A stretch of 64,000 bases of DNA from an uncultured Ectothiorhodospiraceae bacterium (GTDB lineage Bacteria; Pseudomonadota; Gammaproteobacteria; Nitrococcales; Nitrococcaceae): positions 1-64,000 of the forward strand of contig CAJXNJ010000002.1 in assembly GCA_913057145.1 (NCBI GenBank), given 5' to 3'. Below are positions 9,678 through 18,001 of this stretch, one piece after another (within the stretch, counting starts at the first letter, position 1; the number at the start of each line of letters is the position of its first letter). The notes beneath the pieces are model-generated. The model ran no database searches and was not told where the DNA came from. It saw nothing but the letters and a program-made list of their open reading frames with translations. Made by a program: the position numbers and the translations under genes.

Positions 9678-11831
9678 ATGGCCGATCGCTATTCTCAGGC
9701 CTGGTATCGCGTTGCCAATACAATCCCGCGGCTGCGCTCACAGGCCCGGGTGTTCCGGCACGTCTACCGCGGCAGTCCCTGGTATCTGATTCAGGATCTG
9801 GGTAGCGGTAAGTTTTTGCGCCTGAATGATTCGGCCTATCAGGTGGTGGCGCTGATTGATGGTTACCGAAGCCTTGAGCAGATCTGGCAGCACGCCAGTG
9901 AAAGGCTGGGTGAATCGGTACCCACCCAAGATGAAATCATCAGTCTGATTGCCCAGCTGCATCAGGCCAATGTGCTGGTGGCCGATCGGCTGCCGGATAT
10001 TGCCGAGCTGGAAGAGCGTCGGGCAAAAGATCTAAAAGCCCGGGTTAAACAGTATCTGGCTAACCCTATGGCGCTGCGTTTTCCGTTGCTTGACCCGGAT
10101 CGTTTTCTGACCCGGGTGGTGGCTGCGGTGCCGCGGTTTCTCTGGCCCTGGCTGCTTTTTGCCTGGCTTGGACTGATCGGCTATGGCGCGGTACTCGCGG
10201 TGATGCATTTTGGCGCGCTGACCGAGGACATCAGTCGCCTTGCCTTTAGCCCGCAGTACATCGGAATGCTTTTTATTGTCTTCCCGCTGCTTAAAGTCCT
10301 GCATGAAATCGGCCATGGTATCGCCATTAAGGCCCAGGGCGGGCAGTGCCATGAAATGGGCCTGATGCTGCTGGTGTTAATGCCCATCCCTTATGTGGAT
10401 GCCAGCCACAGCAGCGGATTTCGCAGCAAATACCAGCGCATGCTGGTGGCAGCAGCCGGCATGATTACCGAGCTGGGTCTGGCCAGTATTGCGCTGATGC
10501 TCTGGCTAGAAGTTGATCCCGGGCTTTTTCGGGTGTTTTTGCAGGAAGTGGTGCTGGTGGCGGGTGTCAGCGCGCTGCTTTTTAACATCAACCCGCTGCT
10601 GCGCCTTGATGGCTATTACATTCTCTCGGACTGGCTGGAAATTCCCAATCTGGGGCAACGGGCTAATCAGTATTTTGGCTACACCATAAAGCGCTATTTT
10701 CTGCGCGTGCGCCGGCATCTGGCAGCCCCGTCACTGGCTAAAGGCGAAGCGCCATGGCTGTGGTTTTACGCAATTCTCTCATTTGCCTATCGCATGTTTC
10801 TGGCCGCGATGATTACGCTTTTTGTCGCCGGTGAGCTCTTTTTTATCGGTGTGTTGCTCGCCGCCTGGGCTATTTACATGATGATCATCCTGCCCATTGC
10901 CAAAACCGCGCATGCCGCCTGGCACGACCCGGCCATCAGCCCCAGACGCCCGCGACTGGTGGCGATGACTATAACCACGGTTGCGCTGGTAGCAGGGCTG
11001 TTGTTTCTTGCCCCGGTGCCATCGGCCACGCGGGTGGATGGCGTTGTCTGGGTGCCCCAGGGTGCGGAGGTCAGTGCACCGCTTGGCTGTTTCGGGATCG
11101 AGGTGTTGAGCGGGCCTGGCCCTGTTGCCAGTGGCGCCCCGCTTTTGCGCTGTGAAGATCCGCTGCTTGCCGGTGAGCTTAAAGGACTGCGTGCCCAGGC
11201 GGATCAGTACCGCGCTGATCTGGCCAGCCAGCTGACTCAGGATACGGTGCTGGCCGCCAATATTCGCCAGGAGCTTGCCACCATTGAATCGGCCATCGAT
11301 GATCTGCAGCAGCGACTGGAGGATTCTGTGGTCAGAAGTCCGGCGGCCGGGCGCTTTGTCCCGAATACACAAATTGACTTTATTGACCGGTATTTTCGCC
11401 GCGGTGAAACCCTGGGTTATGTCATTGATGATCGGCGAATGACGGTGCTGGCCGCGGTCCCGCAGCGACAGGCCCAGCGGGTGTCGGCCGATCGGCAATC
11501 GGTTGCCGTGCGCCTTGCCGATGCCCCGCAGAACGAACATCGCATGCAAGTGGTGCGCGAGGTTCCCGCTGCCACTCGCGCGCTGCCCAGTCTTGTGCTC
11601 TCGCTTGAGGGTGGCGGGGATATCGGCCTTGACCCGCAGTCGCGCGAGCAGGCAACGCCGCTGGCACTTGAGCCGGTGTTTTTGCTAGAACTGGCCCCGT
11701 TGGACGTTGATTTTCCGGTTGAGGCGATTGGCCAGCGTGCGCATGTGCGCATCGGCCACACCCCCGAGCCCTTAGGGGTGCAAGCGTATCGGGTGATTCG
11801 CGATATTTTCCTTGAGCGGTTCATGATCTGA
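9678..11831 (+). CDS. PqqD-like / M50 site-2 protease / HlyD-like fusion
   Basis: A 717-residue polytopic membrane protein. Residues ~30-95 look PqqD-like (FLRLNDSAYQVVALIDGYRS); PqqD-type domains in other systems bind peptides. The M50 intramembrane zinc protease core has HEIGH at residues 209-213 and a second metal motif, NPLLRLDGYY, with Asp at ~311. Further hydrophobic helices run to ~460. The C-terminal third is HlyD-like, with two half-motifs (VWVPQGAEVSAPLGCFGIEV, SVVRSPAAGRFVPNTQIDFI) around a helical hairpin. ATG at 9678. The stop TGA shares its A with the ATG of the SecA-like gene, so the two are translationally coupled. A site-2 protease joined to an export adaptor could process or gate the exported protein, which is inference. 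Confidence 0.85.
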   Translation: MADRYSQAWYRVANTIPRLRSQARVFRHVYRGSPWYLIQDLGSGKFLRLNDSAYQVVALIDGYRSLEQIWQHASERLGESVPTQDEIISLIAQLHQANVLVADRLPDIAELEERRAKDLKARVKQYLANPMALRFPLLDPDRFLTRVVAAVPRFLWPWLLFAWLGLIGYGAVLAVMHFGALTEDISRLAFSPQYIGMLFIVFPLLKVLHEIGHGIAIKAQGGQCHEMGLMLLVLMPIPYVDASHSSGFRSKYQRMLVAAAGMITELGLASIALMLWLEVDPGLFRVFLQEVVLVAGVSALLFNINPLLRLDGYYILSDWLEIPNLGQRANQYFGYTIKRYFLRVRRHLAAPSLAKGEAPWLWFYAILSFAYRMFLAAMITLFVAGELFFIGVLLAAWAIYMMIILPIAKTAHAAWHDPAISPRRPRLVAMTITTVALVAGLLFLAPVPSATRVDGVVWVPQGAEVSAPLGCFGIEVLSGPGPVASGAPLLRCEDPLLAGELKGLRAQADQYRADLASQLTQDTVLAANIRQELATIESAIDDLQQRLEDSVVRSPAAGRFVPNTQIDFIDRYFRRGETLGYVIDDRRMTVLAAVPQRQAQRVSADRQSVAVRLADAPQNEHRMQVVREVPAATRALPSLVLSLEGGGDIGLDPQSREQATPLALEPVFLLELAPLDVDFPVEAIGQRAHVRIGHTPEPLGVQAYRVIRDIFLERFMI

Positions 11832-13801
11832 TGCAGCAGATTGCCCTTCGTGCCAGTCGTTACCCGCAGCGTCTTGAATGGCAGGAGCGGCCCTGGCTGG
11901 ATCGGCTCTGGGATGTCATTGCCACCCGGGCGCATCGTTACTTTGCTGCAGCAAAATGGCGTCAGTACTGGTTTGTCCGCCGGGTAATGGCAGCCCAGGC
12001 AAGGCTTGAGTCACTGGATACAGCGGAATCTCGCAAGGCGTTGCAAACGCTGCGCCTGGCGCTGCGCCGCGAGGGGGTGACGGATCGGCATCTTGCCGAG
12101 TGCTTTGCCCATGTGCGCCTGCAGACTCAACAGGTGCTGGGTGTCTCGCATTATCCGGTGCAGATTCGCGGCGGTTATCTGATGGCCCGCGGGTTGTTGG
12201 TGGAAATGGACACCGGTGAGGGCAAAACACTAACGGCTACGCTGCCGGCAGCGGCTATGGCGCTGGCCGGCTATCGGGTGCAGGTGATTACCGTTAATGA
12301 CTATCTGGCTGCCCGCGACGCCGCGCAATTATCCCCCGTTTATGCCCGGCTCGGGCTGCGCTGTGCGGTGGTGCGTGAAGATGATGATGAAGCCGCGCAC
12401 CGCGATGGCTTTGCTGCGGATATCTGTTATTGCACCGGCAAAACCCTCGCTTTTGATTATCTGCGTGATCGCATGGCGCTTGGCGATCGATTAAGCACGC
12501 TGGCGATGGATCTGGATGGCTTTACCGGGCGCTGGCAGCAGAATGTGCGTCTGCCCGGGCTGCAGTTTGCGCTTATCGATGAGGCGGACAGTATCTTAGT
12601 TGATGAGGCGCGAACCCCGTTGATTATCGCTGCCACGGCTGATCAGGCCGATGTTGATTTCTATGCGCGGGCCATCGAGCTTGCCCGGGCGCTGCGTAAG
12701 GATGAGGACTTTATCGAGGCCGGCGAGCAGCAGGGTTATGATCTAACCGGCAAGGGCCGAGAGCGGCTTGCCGACTGGTGCGCCGGTCTCGGCGGAGCTT
12801 GGTCACATCAGGCCCAGCGCGAATATGCGGTATGTCGGGCTTTGCTGGCTCTCCACGGCTTTCGCCGCGATGTGCACTACATCATTGATGAAGATGCCGT
12901 GGTCATTGTTGATGAGCAGACCGGGCGCGTGATGCCGGATAGAAGCTGGGAGGCGGGTATGCACCAGTTAATCGAGCTAAAGGAAGACGTGCCGGTAACC
13001 GCTCAGCGTCAAACCCTTGCGCGAATCAGCTACCAGCTCTTCTTCCAGCGGTTTTTGCACCTGGCCGGTATGTCGGGAACCGCTCGTGAGGTGGCCCATG
13101 AGCTGATTGGCCATTATGGACTGCCGGTGGTGCGTATCCCGCCGCACAGGCGCTCGCAACGCGCGAATGTAGGCCGGGCAATGTATGCCAGCCAGGTGCA
13201 GAAATGGCAGGCGGTGGTGGAGCGTTGCGAACAGTTTTACGCCAGTGGCCGGGCAGTGCTGGTGGGTACGCGCAGTATTGAGTCCGCCGAGGCACTGGCT
13301 GTGCGCATGCGCGAGCAGAATATCCCGTATCAGCTGCTGCATGCCCGTCAGGATGCCGAGGAGGCAGGTATTATTGCCCGCGCCGGTCAGCCTGGTCAGA
13401 TCACGATCGCCACCAACATGGCAGGGCGGGGTACCGATATCGCGCTACATGATGCGGTTCGCAGCCGCGGGGGCCTGCATGTCATTCTGACCGAAGGACA
13501 TGAAAGCCGTCGTATCGACCGTCAGCTGATCGGCCGTTGTGCGCGTCAGGGTGAGCCGGGTAGTTATGAAATGATGTTTTCACTTGAAGATGATCTGCTC
13601 AAAGACTCGCAGGCGGCGCGCTGGCTGGCCCTGCGCGAGCATGATGGTCTACTGCCAGGGATATGGCAGCCTCTGGCTTGGGGGTTATACCGAGCAGCCC
13701 AGCGCCGGCTTGAGCGTCGACACCGTCGGGTGCGGGCACAATTGCTGAGAACCGAGTATCGTTTGCGCCGCTCGTTGTCATTTACCGGGCGCATGGAGTA
13801 A
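11831..13801 (+). CDS. Short non-canonical SecA-like preprotein translocase ATPase
   Basis: A 656-residue SecA-type motor; housekeeping SecA is usually about 900. Walker A MDTGEGKT lies at ~126-133 and the DEAD-like segment LIDEADSILVDEARTPLI at ~246-263. A preprotein cross-linking region with IIDEDAVVIVDEQTGRVMPD follows, and NBD2 carries TNMAGRGTDI (~526) and GRCARQGEPGS. After NBD2 the chain ends within about 65 residues, so most of the helical scaffold/wing region and the C-terminal zinc-binding tail are missing. It sits between membrane adaptor genes, not beside secM/mutT as housekeeping secA often does, so it is probably a second, dedicated SecA. It likely powers translocation of the giant protein or another cargo from this locus (inference). 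Confidence 0.9.
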   Translation: MQQIALRASRYPQRLEWQERPWLDRLWDVIATRAHRYFAAAKWRQYWFVRRVMAAQARLESLDTAESRKALQTLRLALRREGVTDRHLAECFAHVRLQTQQVLGVSHYPVQIRGGYLMARGLLVEMDTGEGKTLTATLPAAAMALAGYRVQVITVNDYLAARDAAQLSPVYARLGLRCAVVREDDDEAAHRDGFAADICYCTGKTLAFDYLRDRMALGDRLSTLAMDLDGFTGRWQQNVRLPGLQFALIDEADSILVDEARTPLIIAATADQADVDFYARAIELARALRKDEDFIEAGEQQGYDLTGKGRERLADWCAGLGGAWSHQAQREYAVCRALLALHGFRRDVHYIIDEDAVVIVDEQTGRVMPDRSWEAGMHQLIELKEDVPVTAQRQTLARISYQLFFQRFLHLAGMSGTAREVAHELIGHYGLPVVRIPPHRRSQRANVGRAMYASQVQKWQAVVERCEQFYASGRAVLVGTRSIESAEALAVRMREQNIPYQLLHARQDAEEAGIIARAGQPGQITIATNMAGRGTDIALHDAVRSRGGLHVILTEGHESRRIDRQLIGRCARQGEPGSYEMMFSLEDDLLKDSQAARWLALREHDGLLPGIWQPLAWGLYRAAQRRLERRHRRVRAQLLRTEYRLRRSLSFTGRME

Positions 13802-13804
13802 ATC

Positions 13805-14530
13805 ATGCCGTTTTTCATCGGATTTTTATTGCTGATGCTACCGCTTGCTGTCAACGCCCAGGTCAATAGTTGCATTCTTGAGCCATCCAGCGACGTTGAG
13901 ATCGGCACACCGGCGCAGGGGTATCTGGTGGAAGTCACTGTTGATCGCTCGGATACGGTGTCGCGCGGTGATTTGCTGGCAAGACTTAATGATGGAGTAG
14001 AGCGCGCCGGTATTAGGCTTCAGGAAACCCGGGTTGCCTTTAATCAGCGTCATCTTGAGCGCACAGAGGATCTTGGCGCTCAGCGCATGATGTCGGATCA
14101 GGAAATTGATGAAATCCGAACCGACTATGAGCTTGCCCGTGCAGAGCTTGCCCGTGCGCGCGAGGAGCTGGCGCTGCGCGAAATTCGCAGTCCCATTGAT
14201 GGCGTTGTCGTTGAGCGGCGCTTTGGTGAGGGGGATCTGGTGCAGGGCGAGCCTGTGTTTCGGCTAATGGCGCTTGATCCTCTGCGTGTTGAAGTTGTGC
14301 TGCCGGTGGCCTATTTTGGCCGGCTGTCGATGGGTGAGGAAAAAATCATCTGGCTGCCGGAGATTAATCGCACGGCCAGTGCGCGCATTGTCAATATTGA
14401 CCGGGTTATCGACCCGCGCAGTGGCACGTTCAGGGTCAGGCTGCAGACCCCTAATCCGCAATTGGATATTCCCTCGGGCTTGCGCTGCGAGTTTGTCGAG
14501 GGCGAACTGGAAAGCATGGAGATTGAATAG
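13805..14530 (+). CDS. Periplasmic HlyD/RND-type membrane fusion protein
   Basis: A 241-residue protein with a cleavable-looking signal (MPFFIGFLLLMLPLAVNAQ). It has a biotinyl-lipoyl half, VEIGTPAQGYLVEVTVDRSD, a short coiled-coil hairpin, the second half EIRSPIDGVVVERRFGEGD, and a beta-barrel part ending in SGTFRVRLQTPNPQ. It resembles the periplasmic adaptors of efflux or type I systems but is short and lacks a membrane helix after the signal. The ATG lies 3 bases after the SecA-like stop, and two bases separate its own stop from the SapC start. This is the third HlyD-like module in the locus. Its inner- and outer-membrane partners are not identified. Confidence 0.85.
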   Translation: MPFFIGFLLLMLPLAVNAQVNSCILEPSSDVEIGTPAQGYLVEVTVDRSDTVSRGDLLARLNDGVERAGIRLQETRVAFNQRHLERTEDLGAQRMMSDQEIDEIRTDYELARAELARAREELALREIRSPIDGVVVERRFGEGDLVQGEPVFRLMALDPLRVEVVLPVAYFGRLSMGEEKIIWLPEINRTASARIVNIDRVIDPRSGTFRVRLQTPNPQLDIPSGLRCEFVEGELESMEIE

Positions 14531-14532
14531 CA

Positions 14533-15258
14533 ATGGCTGAGTTACTTTTCTACAGCGAGCCGGTAGCGCTTAACCGGGAAGAGCACAAGGGCTTTAAGGT
14601 AAATCCCCCGGGTGATTTTGGCTTTACCCGGCAGACCAACTCGGTGGTTCTGGCCGGAATTGAGTTTGCCGAAGCCTCGCGGCACTACCCGATCGTATTC
14701 ACCCGCAATGCTGATCAGATCATTCCTGTGGCAGTGCTGGGTATGCGCGATCAGGAAAACTTGTTTGTTGATGCCGAAGGAAAGTGGCAGGCCGGCTATA
14801 TTCCCGCGTTTGTGCGTCGCTATCCATTTGTGCTGGCCAATCGTCCGGACGATCAGGATCAGTTTTTGATCTGTGTTGATCAGTCAACGCTCAGCGAAGA
14901 GGAAGGTAACGCCCTTTTTGATGAGGCGGGTCAGGAGACTGAGTATCTTCAGAATGCTTCGCGTTTTATGCGCGAATACCATCAGCGCTTCTTACAGACC
15001 CTTGAGTTTGGCAAAAAGCTTGATGAGCTGGGGCTTCTGACTGAGATGAACGCCCGGGTAACTCGTGAGGATGAATCAGCCGTGGTGCTTGGACAGTTCT
15101 TAAGTGTTAACGAACAGGCGCTGATGCAGCTGACTACCGCACATGTCGATGAGCTCTTCCGTGCCGGTTATATGGGCTGGATTTATGCTCATCTGATCTC
15201 GATGGGGCTGTTCCCTGAGCTTGCCCGGCGCATGGGTGAGCTGGAAGCTGCCGCCTGA
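14533..15258 (+). CDS. SapC family protein
   Basis: A 241-residue soluble protein of the SapC family (PF07277-like). It has the typical start (LNREEHKGFKVNP), the central FVRRYPFVL segment, and the C-terminal VHDL-like part (AHVDELFRAGYMGWIYAHLI). No signal or membrane helix is seen. The family is named after the first gene of the Campylobacter fetus S-layer export locus sapCDEF; its molecular function is not established. It ends the export-like operon here, two bases after the HlyD stop, and converges on the next gene. The co-occurrence of a SapC protein, HlyD adaptors and a giant repetitive protein supports a surface-protein export role for the locus. Confidence 0.85.
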   Translation: MAELLFYSEPVALNREEHKGFKVNPPGDFGFTRQTNSVVLAGIEFAEASRHYPIVFTRNADQIIPVAVLGMRDQENLFVDAEGKWQAGYIPAFVRRYPFVLANRPDDQDQFLICVDQSTLSEEEGNALFDEAGQETEYLQNASRFMREYHQRFLQTLEFGKKLDELGLLTEMNARVTREDESAVVLGQFLSVNEQALMQLTTAHVDELFRAGYMGWIYAHLISMGLFPELARRMGELEAAA

Positions 15259-15280
15259 GCGTTCGCACTGTCTGAAAATC

Positions 15281-15317
15281 GGCATGGGTGGGGTGAGCTC
15301 TCACCTATGCTTTGTTG
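15281..15317. terminator. Weak hairpin between convergent genes
   Basis: A GGTGAG/CTCACC stem with an outer GCAT/ATGC pairing is followed by TTTGTTG. It sits in the 66-bp gap between the SapC gene and the yeiH-like gene. The left arm carries extra unpaired bases and the T-run is imperfect, so it is only a possible terminator. Confidence 0.3.
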
Positions 15318-15324
15318 TGCCGGC

Positions 15325-16359
15325 TCAGCCGATAATGCTGAGTACCGAGAGCACCCCAATTAACAGCGCCAGCGTCTCGATCACCATCAGCGCTACCGGC
15401 CGCCAGCCCATCTCGGCCAGCTTTTGCACCGAGGTCTTGACTCCCAGCGCACCAATGGCTGCGACCAGGCACCAGCGCGATGCGGTTTCCATGCCCTGCG
15501 CCAATCCACTCGGTATCCAGCCGGCGCTATTGATCGCCACCAGCACGATAAACGCGACCAGAAAGGCGGGTAGCAGGGGTATTCTGCTTGCCGCTGTCCC
15601 GTCTGAGCGGCGGCTTTGCCGGTAGAGCAGGGTAAAGGCGAGTACTACCGGTACCAACATGGCAACGCGCAGTAGTTTGATAATGGTTGAGGTGTCCCCG
15701 GTGGCGTCCGAAATCATGTAGCCCGCGCCGACCACTTGGGCGACATCATGAATGGTCGCCCCGAGGAAAATGCCGGCGGTGTGATCGGATAGCCCCAGAG
15801 CCGTGGCGATGATGGGATAAAGCACCATTGCAATGGTCGAGAGCGTGGTGACTCCCACCACGGTGAGAATCAAATGGCGTTCACTCTCCGTGTTCTTCGG
15901 CATGACGGATGAGAGTGCGAGTGCGGCCGACGCCCCGCAGATGGCAACAGATCCTCCGGTCAGCAGACCAAGATCCCTACTCAGCCCCAGGCGCCGTGCA
16001 ATAAAACCACCACTGATAATCAGCAGCGTCACACTGGCGATCACCAGCGCCAACGGCACCACGCCAAGCGCGGTGACCTGATCGACGGTGATTCTTGCCC
16101 CGAGCAGGGCCACACCAAGCCGCAGGATCGTGCGCGCCGTGAATTCAATGCCGGGGCGGCAGCCAGATTGTTCGCTTAGAAAATGCACTGCCATGCCGAA
16201 CAGCAGCGCATACAACAACGTCGGCCCACCGTAGTGATCGGCAATGAATGTGGAGGCAAGGGCAATCAGCAGACAGACCAGAATGCCCTGGTAGAGCGGC
16301 CGGGCGCGCTCAACGAGCGCTCCCGGATGCAGCATCGAAGCCATTTCAGATCTACTCAT
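15325..16359 (-). CDS. yeiH: YeiH family putative permease (UPF0324)
   Basis: A membrane protein of about 344 residues with ten or so hydrophobic helices and the family hallmarks LLYALLFGMAVHFLSEQ, LRLGVALLGARI, GLLTGGSVAICGASAALA and FLGATIHDVAQVVGAG. The family is often annotated as putative sulfate exporter; direct evidence for the substrate is thin. The ATG at 16359 overlaps the upstream MmgE/PrpD stop by 8 bases (ATGAGTAG); an in-frame ATG 12 bases upstream (16371) is an alternative. Co-transcription with the MmgE/PrpD gene suggests it exports or balances an anion arising from the same pathway, which is inference. Confidence 0.85.
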   Translation of the reverse strand: MSRSEMASMLHPGALVERARPLYQGILVCLLIALASTFIADHYGGPTLLYALLFGMAVHFLSEQSGCRPGIEFTARTILRLGVALLGARITVDQVTALGVVPLALVIASVTLLIISGGFIARRLGLSRDLGLLTGGSVAICGASAALALSSVMPKNTESERHLILTVVGVTTLSTIAMVLYPIIATALGLSDHTAGIFLGATIHDVAQVVGAGYMISDATGDTSTIIKLLRVAMLVPVVLAFTLLYRQSRRSDGTAASRIPLLPAFLVAFIVLVAINSAGWIPSGLAQGMETASRWCLVAAIGALGVKTSVQKLAEMGWRPVALMVIETLALLIGVLSVLSIIG

Positions 16360-17773
16360 GAACCGGGGCATTCAGCTGAATCGCCCCAATCAATGCATCA
16401 ACATCCTCGGTCTTCTCGATCGCCCAGATGCGATCAATGACATCGCGCTGTCGGGCACCATCAAGCAGCCCCTCGGTGCAGAGGCGGAATTTCTCTTCCA
16501 CCTCGGCGTCGGTCATCGGCTTGCTCGGCCCACCGCGGTAACGCTCGTCGGCCCATTGCACCAGTTTGCGACCGTCCTTGGTGGTGACTTCAATGCGCGA
16601 GCGGATCAGATCAAAGCCCATGGCCTCGATTTCCGGGTCGAGATGCACATGGGTGCGCTGCTGCATGGACTGCATCGCATCGCCGCCGACAAATTCATCA
16701 GTGAATTCGCGACGCCCGGCCTGGCGGCGTATCACCATCATGGCGAGCAGTGCCGGCATGGAGAATTTTGCTTGCAGGTGATTGCGCGCAATCGGATAGC
16801 GAATCGGTTCGATGATGTTGTTGGCGGCGAAGAAATCAATACGCTCAACTTCTTCGGGCTTTAAATCATGTTCGAGCACCAGATCCCGCATGGCATCCAT
16901 CGATTGATGGGTGAGAATTCCGGAGGGGTAGGGCTTGATGCTGACACCGGGGTTAACCATGGTCAGCGGGCTGCCGAAGCCTTCGCTGAGCTTCTCCTCG
17001 CTGAATCCGCCGCCCAGTACCGTCGGGAAACCCCAGCGACCATCCAGTATTTCCGGGTCGGCGGTGTAACCGCGCTGCGCGAGCAGGGCCGCGGTGATAC
17101 CGTTTTCACAGGCGCGCCCGACATGTAGGGGTTTTGTCATGGTGCCGAAGTTGGCCCGGATTCCGGATGCCATGCTGCCGGCGATGCCAAGTGCGGTGGC
17201 GATATGCGCCTGATCAAGCCCGAGCAGTCTTGCCGCTGTCGCAGCAGCGCCGAGCGTCCCGACAACGCCGCTTGAGTGCAGGCCGCGACGGTAGAGATCG
17301 GGCTTGGTCCATTCCGAGACCTTGCAGGCGACCTCATAACCGGCATGGAAGGCGGTCAGTAGTTCCCGGCCGTCAATGCCACCGACTTTCTGAGCCATCA
17401 CCAGCGCGGCGGTTAACGGTGGGGCGGACGGGTGCATAAGCAGGCCGTAGACATGTGCCGGGTCGTGGCTGACCTGGGTGTCATCCCAGTCATGGGCATG
17501 GGCTGCCGTGCCCATGACTCTTGCGGCCAGAGGGGCGGGGACTTTCATCGCTCCGGCCCCGAGCAACGTCGCATCCTCTCGGCCGCCCGTGTCTCTGGCG
17601 TCTTCAATCAGTATGTGAATGGAGTGTTCTGTCAGCCCGGCCACATAAAGCCCCATGGTGTCGAGAATGCAGCGCCGGGAGATATGCAATGCCTCCTCGC
17701 TGAGCTCGTCATAACGCAGGGATTGGACGAACTCAGCCGCAGCAGGGGTGACGGCATGGGGTTTGGTGGTCAT
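16352..17773 (-). CDS. MmgE/PrpD family protein (first copy)
   Basis: A 473-residue cytoplasmic enzyme of the MmgE/PrpD family (2-methylcitrate dehydratase, cis-aconitate decarboxylase and related enzymes). Recognisable parts are the N-terminal DTMGLYVAGL helix, AHAHDWDDTQVSHDPAHVYG, NFGTMTKPLHVGRACENGI, NPGVSIKPYPSGILTHQSMD and the C-terminal LVQWADERYRGGPSKPMT. The Asp-rich HAHDWDD stretch and the TKP(L)HxGRA segment are the usual active-site regions. Substrate cannot be told from sequence. A related protein of 485 residues is encoded at 21862-23319. Its start is preceded by GGAGAG and, 26-35 bases upstream, by a GTTAAC-centred putative operator. Confidence 0.9.
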   Translation of the reverse strand: MTTKPHAVTPAAAEFVQSLRYDELSEEALHISRRCILDTMGLYVAGLTEHSIHILIEDARDTGGREDATLLGAGAMKVPAPLAARVMGTAAHAHDWDDTQVSHDPAHVYGLLMHPSAPPLTAALVMAQKVGGIDGRELLTAFHAGYEVACKVSEWTKPDLYRRGLHSSGVVGTLGAAATAARLLGLDQAHIATALGIAGSMASGIRANFGTMTKPLHVGRACENGITAALLAQRGYTADPEILDGRWGFPTVLGGGFSEEKLSEGFGSPLTMVNPGVSIKPYPSGILTHQSMDAMRDLVLEHDLKPEEVERIDFFAANNIIEPIRYPIARNHLQAKFSMPALLAMMVIRRQAGRREFTDEFVGGDAMQSMQQRTHVHLDPEIEAMGFDLIRSRIEVTTKDGRKLVQWADERYRGGPSKPMTDAEVEEKFRLCTEGLLDGARQRDVIDRIWAIEKTEDVDALIGAIQLNAPVHE

Positions 17774-17793
17774 CGGGCTCTCTCCTCGGGAGT

Positions 17794-17810
17794 AAACAGT
17801 TAACAGTTTT
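17794..17810. promoter_or_regulatory. Putative GntR/FCD operator, double site
   Basis: AAACAGTTAACAGTTTT contains two abutting AACAGTT direct repeats around a palindromic GTTAAC. It lies just upstream of the MmgE/PrpD start (17773). The 10-mer GTTAACAGTT recurs in reverse orientation upstream of the enolase-family gene at 26326-26335, at almost the same distance from the start codon. Binding by the adjacent GntR protein is inferred. Confidence 0.5.
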
Positions 17811-17923
17811 GTGTAAAACCCGAATATCTACACAACCGATCGGCGGATGTAAAGTCAGCGCTTCTATCCATATCAGCTTTCAAACGCTTGGTATGCGGGG
17901 TTTAGACGGATTGGAAAAAAGTG

Positions 17924-17953
17924 TTGACAGTTTATGGTTAAACGGCGTATTCC
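17924..17953 (+). promoter_or_regulatory. Candidate promoter/operator of the GntR gene
   Basis: A perfect TTGACA (17924-17929) could serve as a -35 box, with a poor TATTCC-like -10 18 bases downstream. GACAGTTTA at 17926-17934 overlaps it and resembles the two GTTAAC-centred sites (shared pattern RACWGTTWA), so autoregulation is plausible. The 228-bp gap 17774-18001 holds only this and the operator at 17794. Confidence 0.4.
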
Positions 17954-18001
17954 TATTAAAAATTCAGCCGTAAACGGACATTCAGCAAGGAGGAGACAGG
18001 G

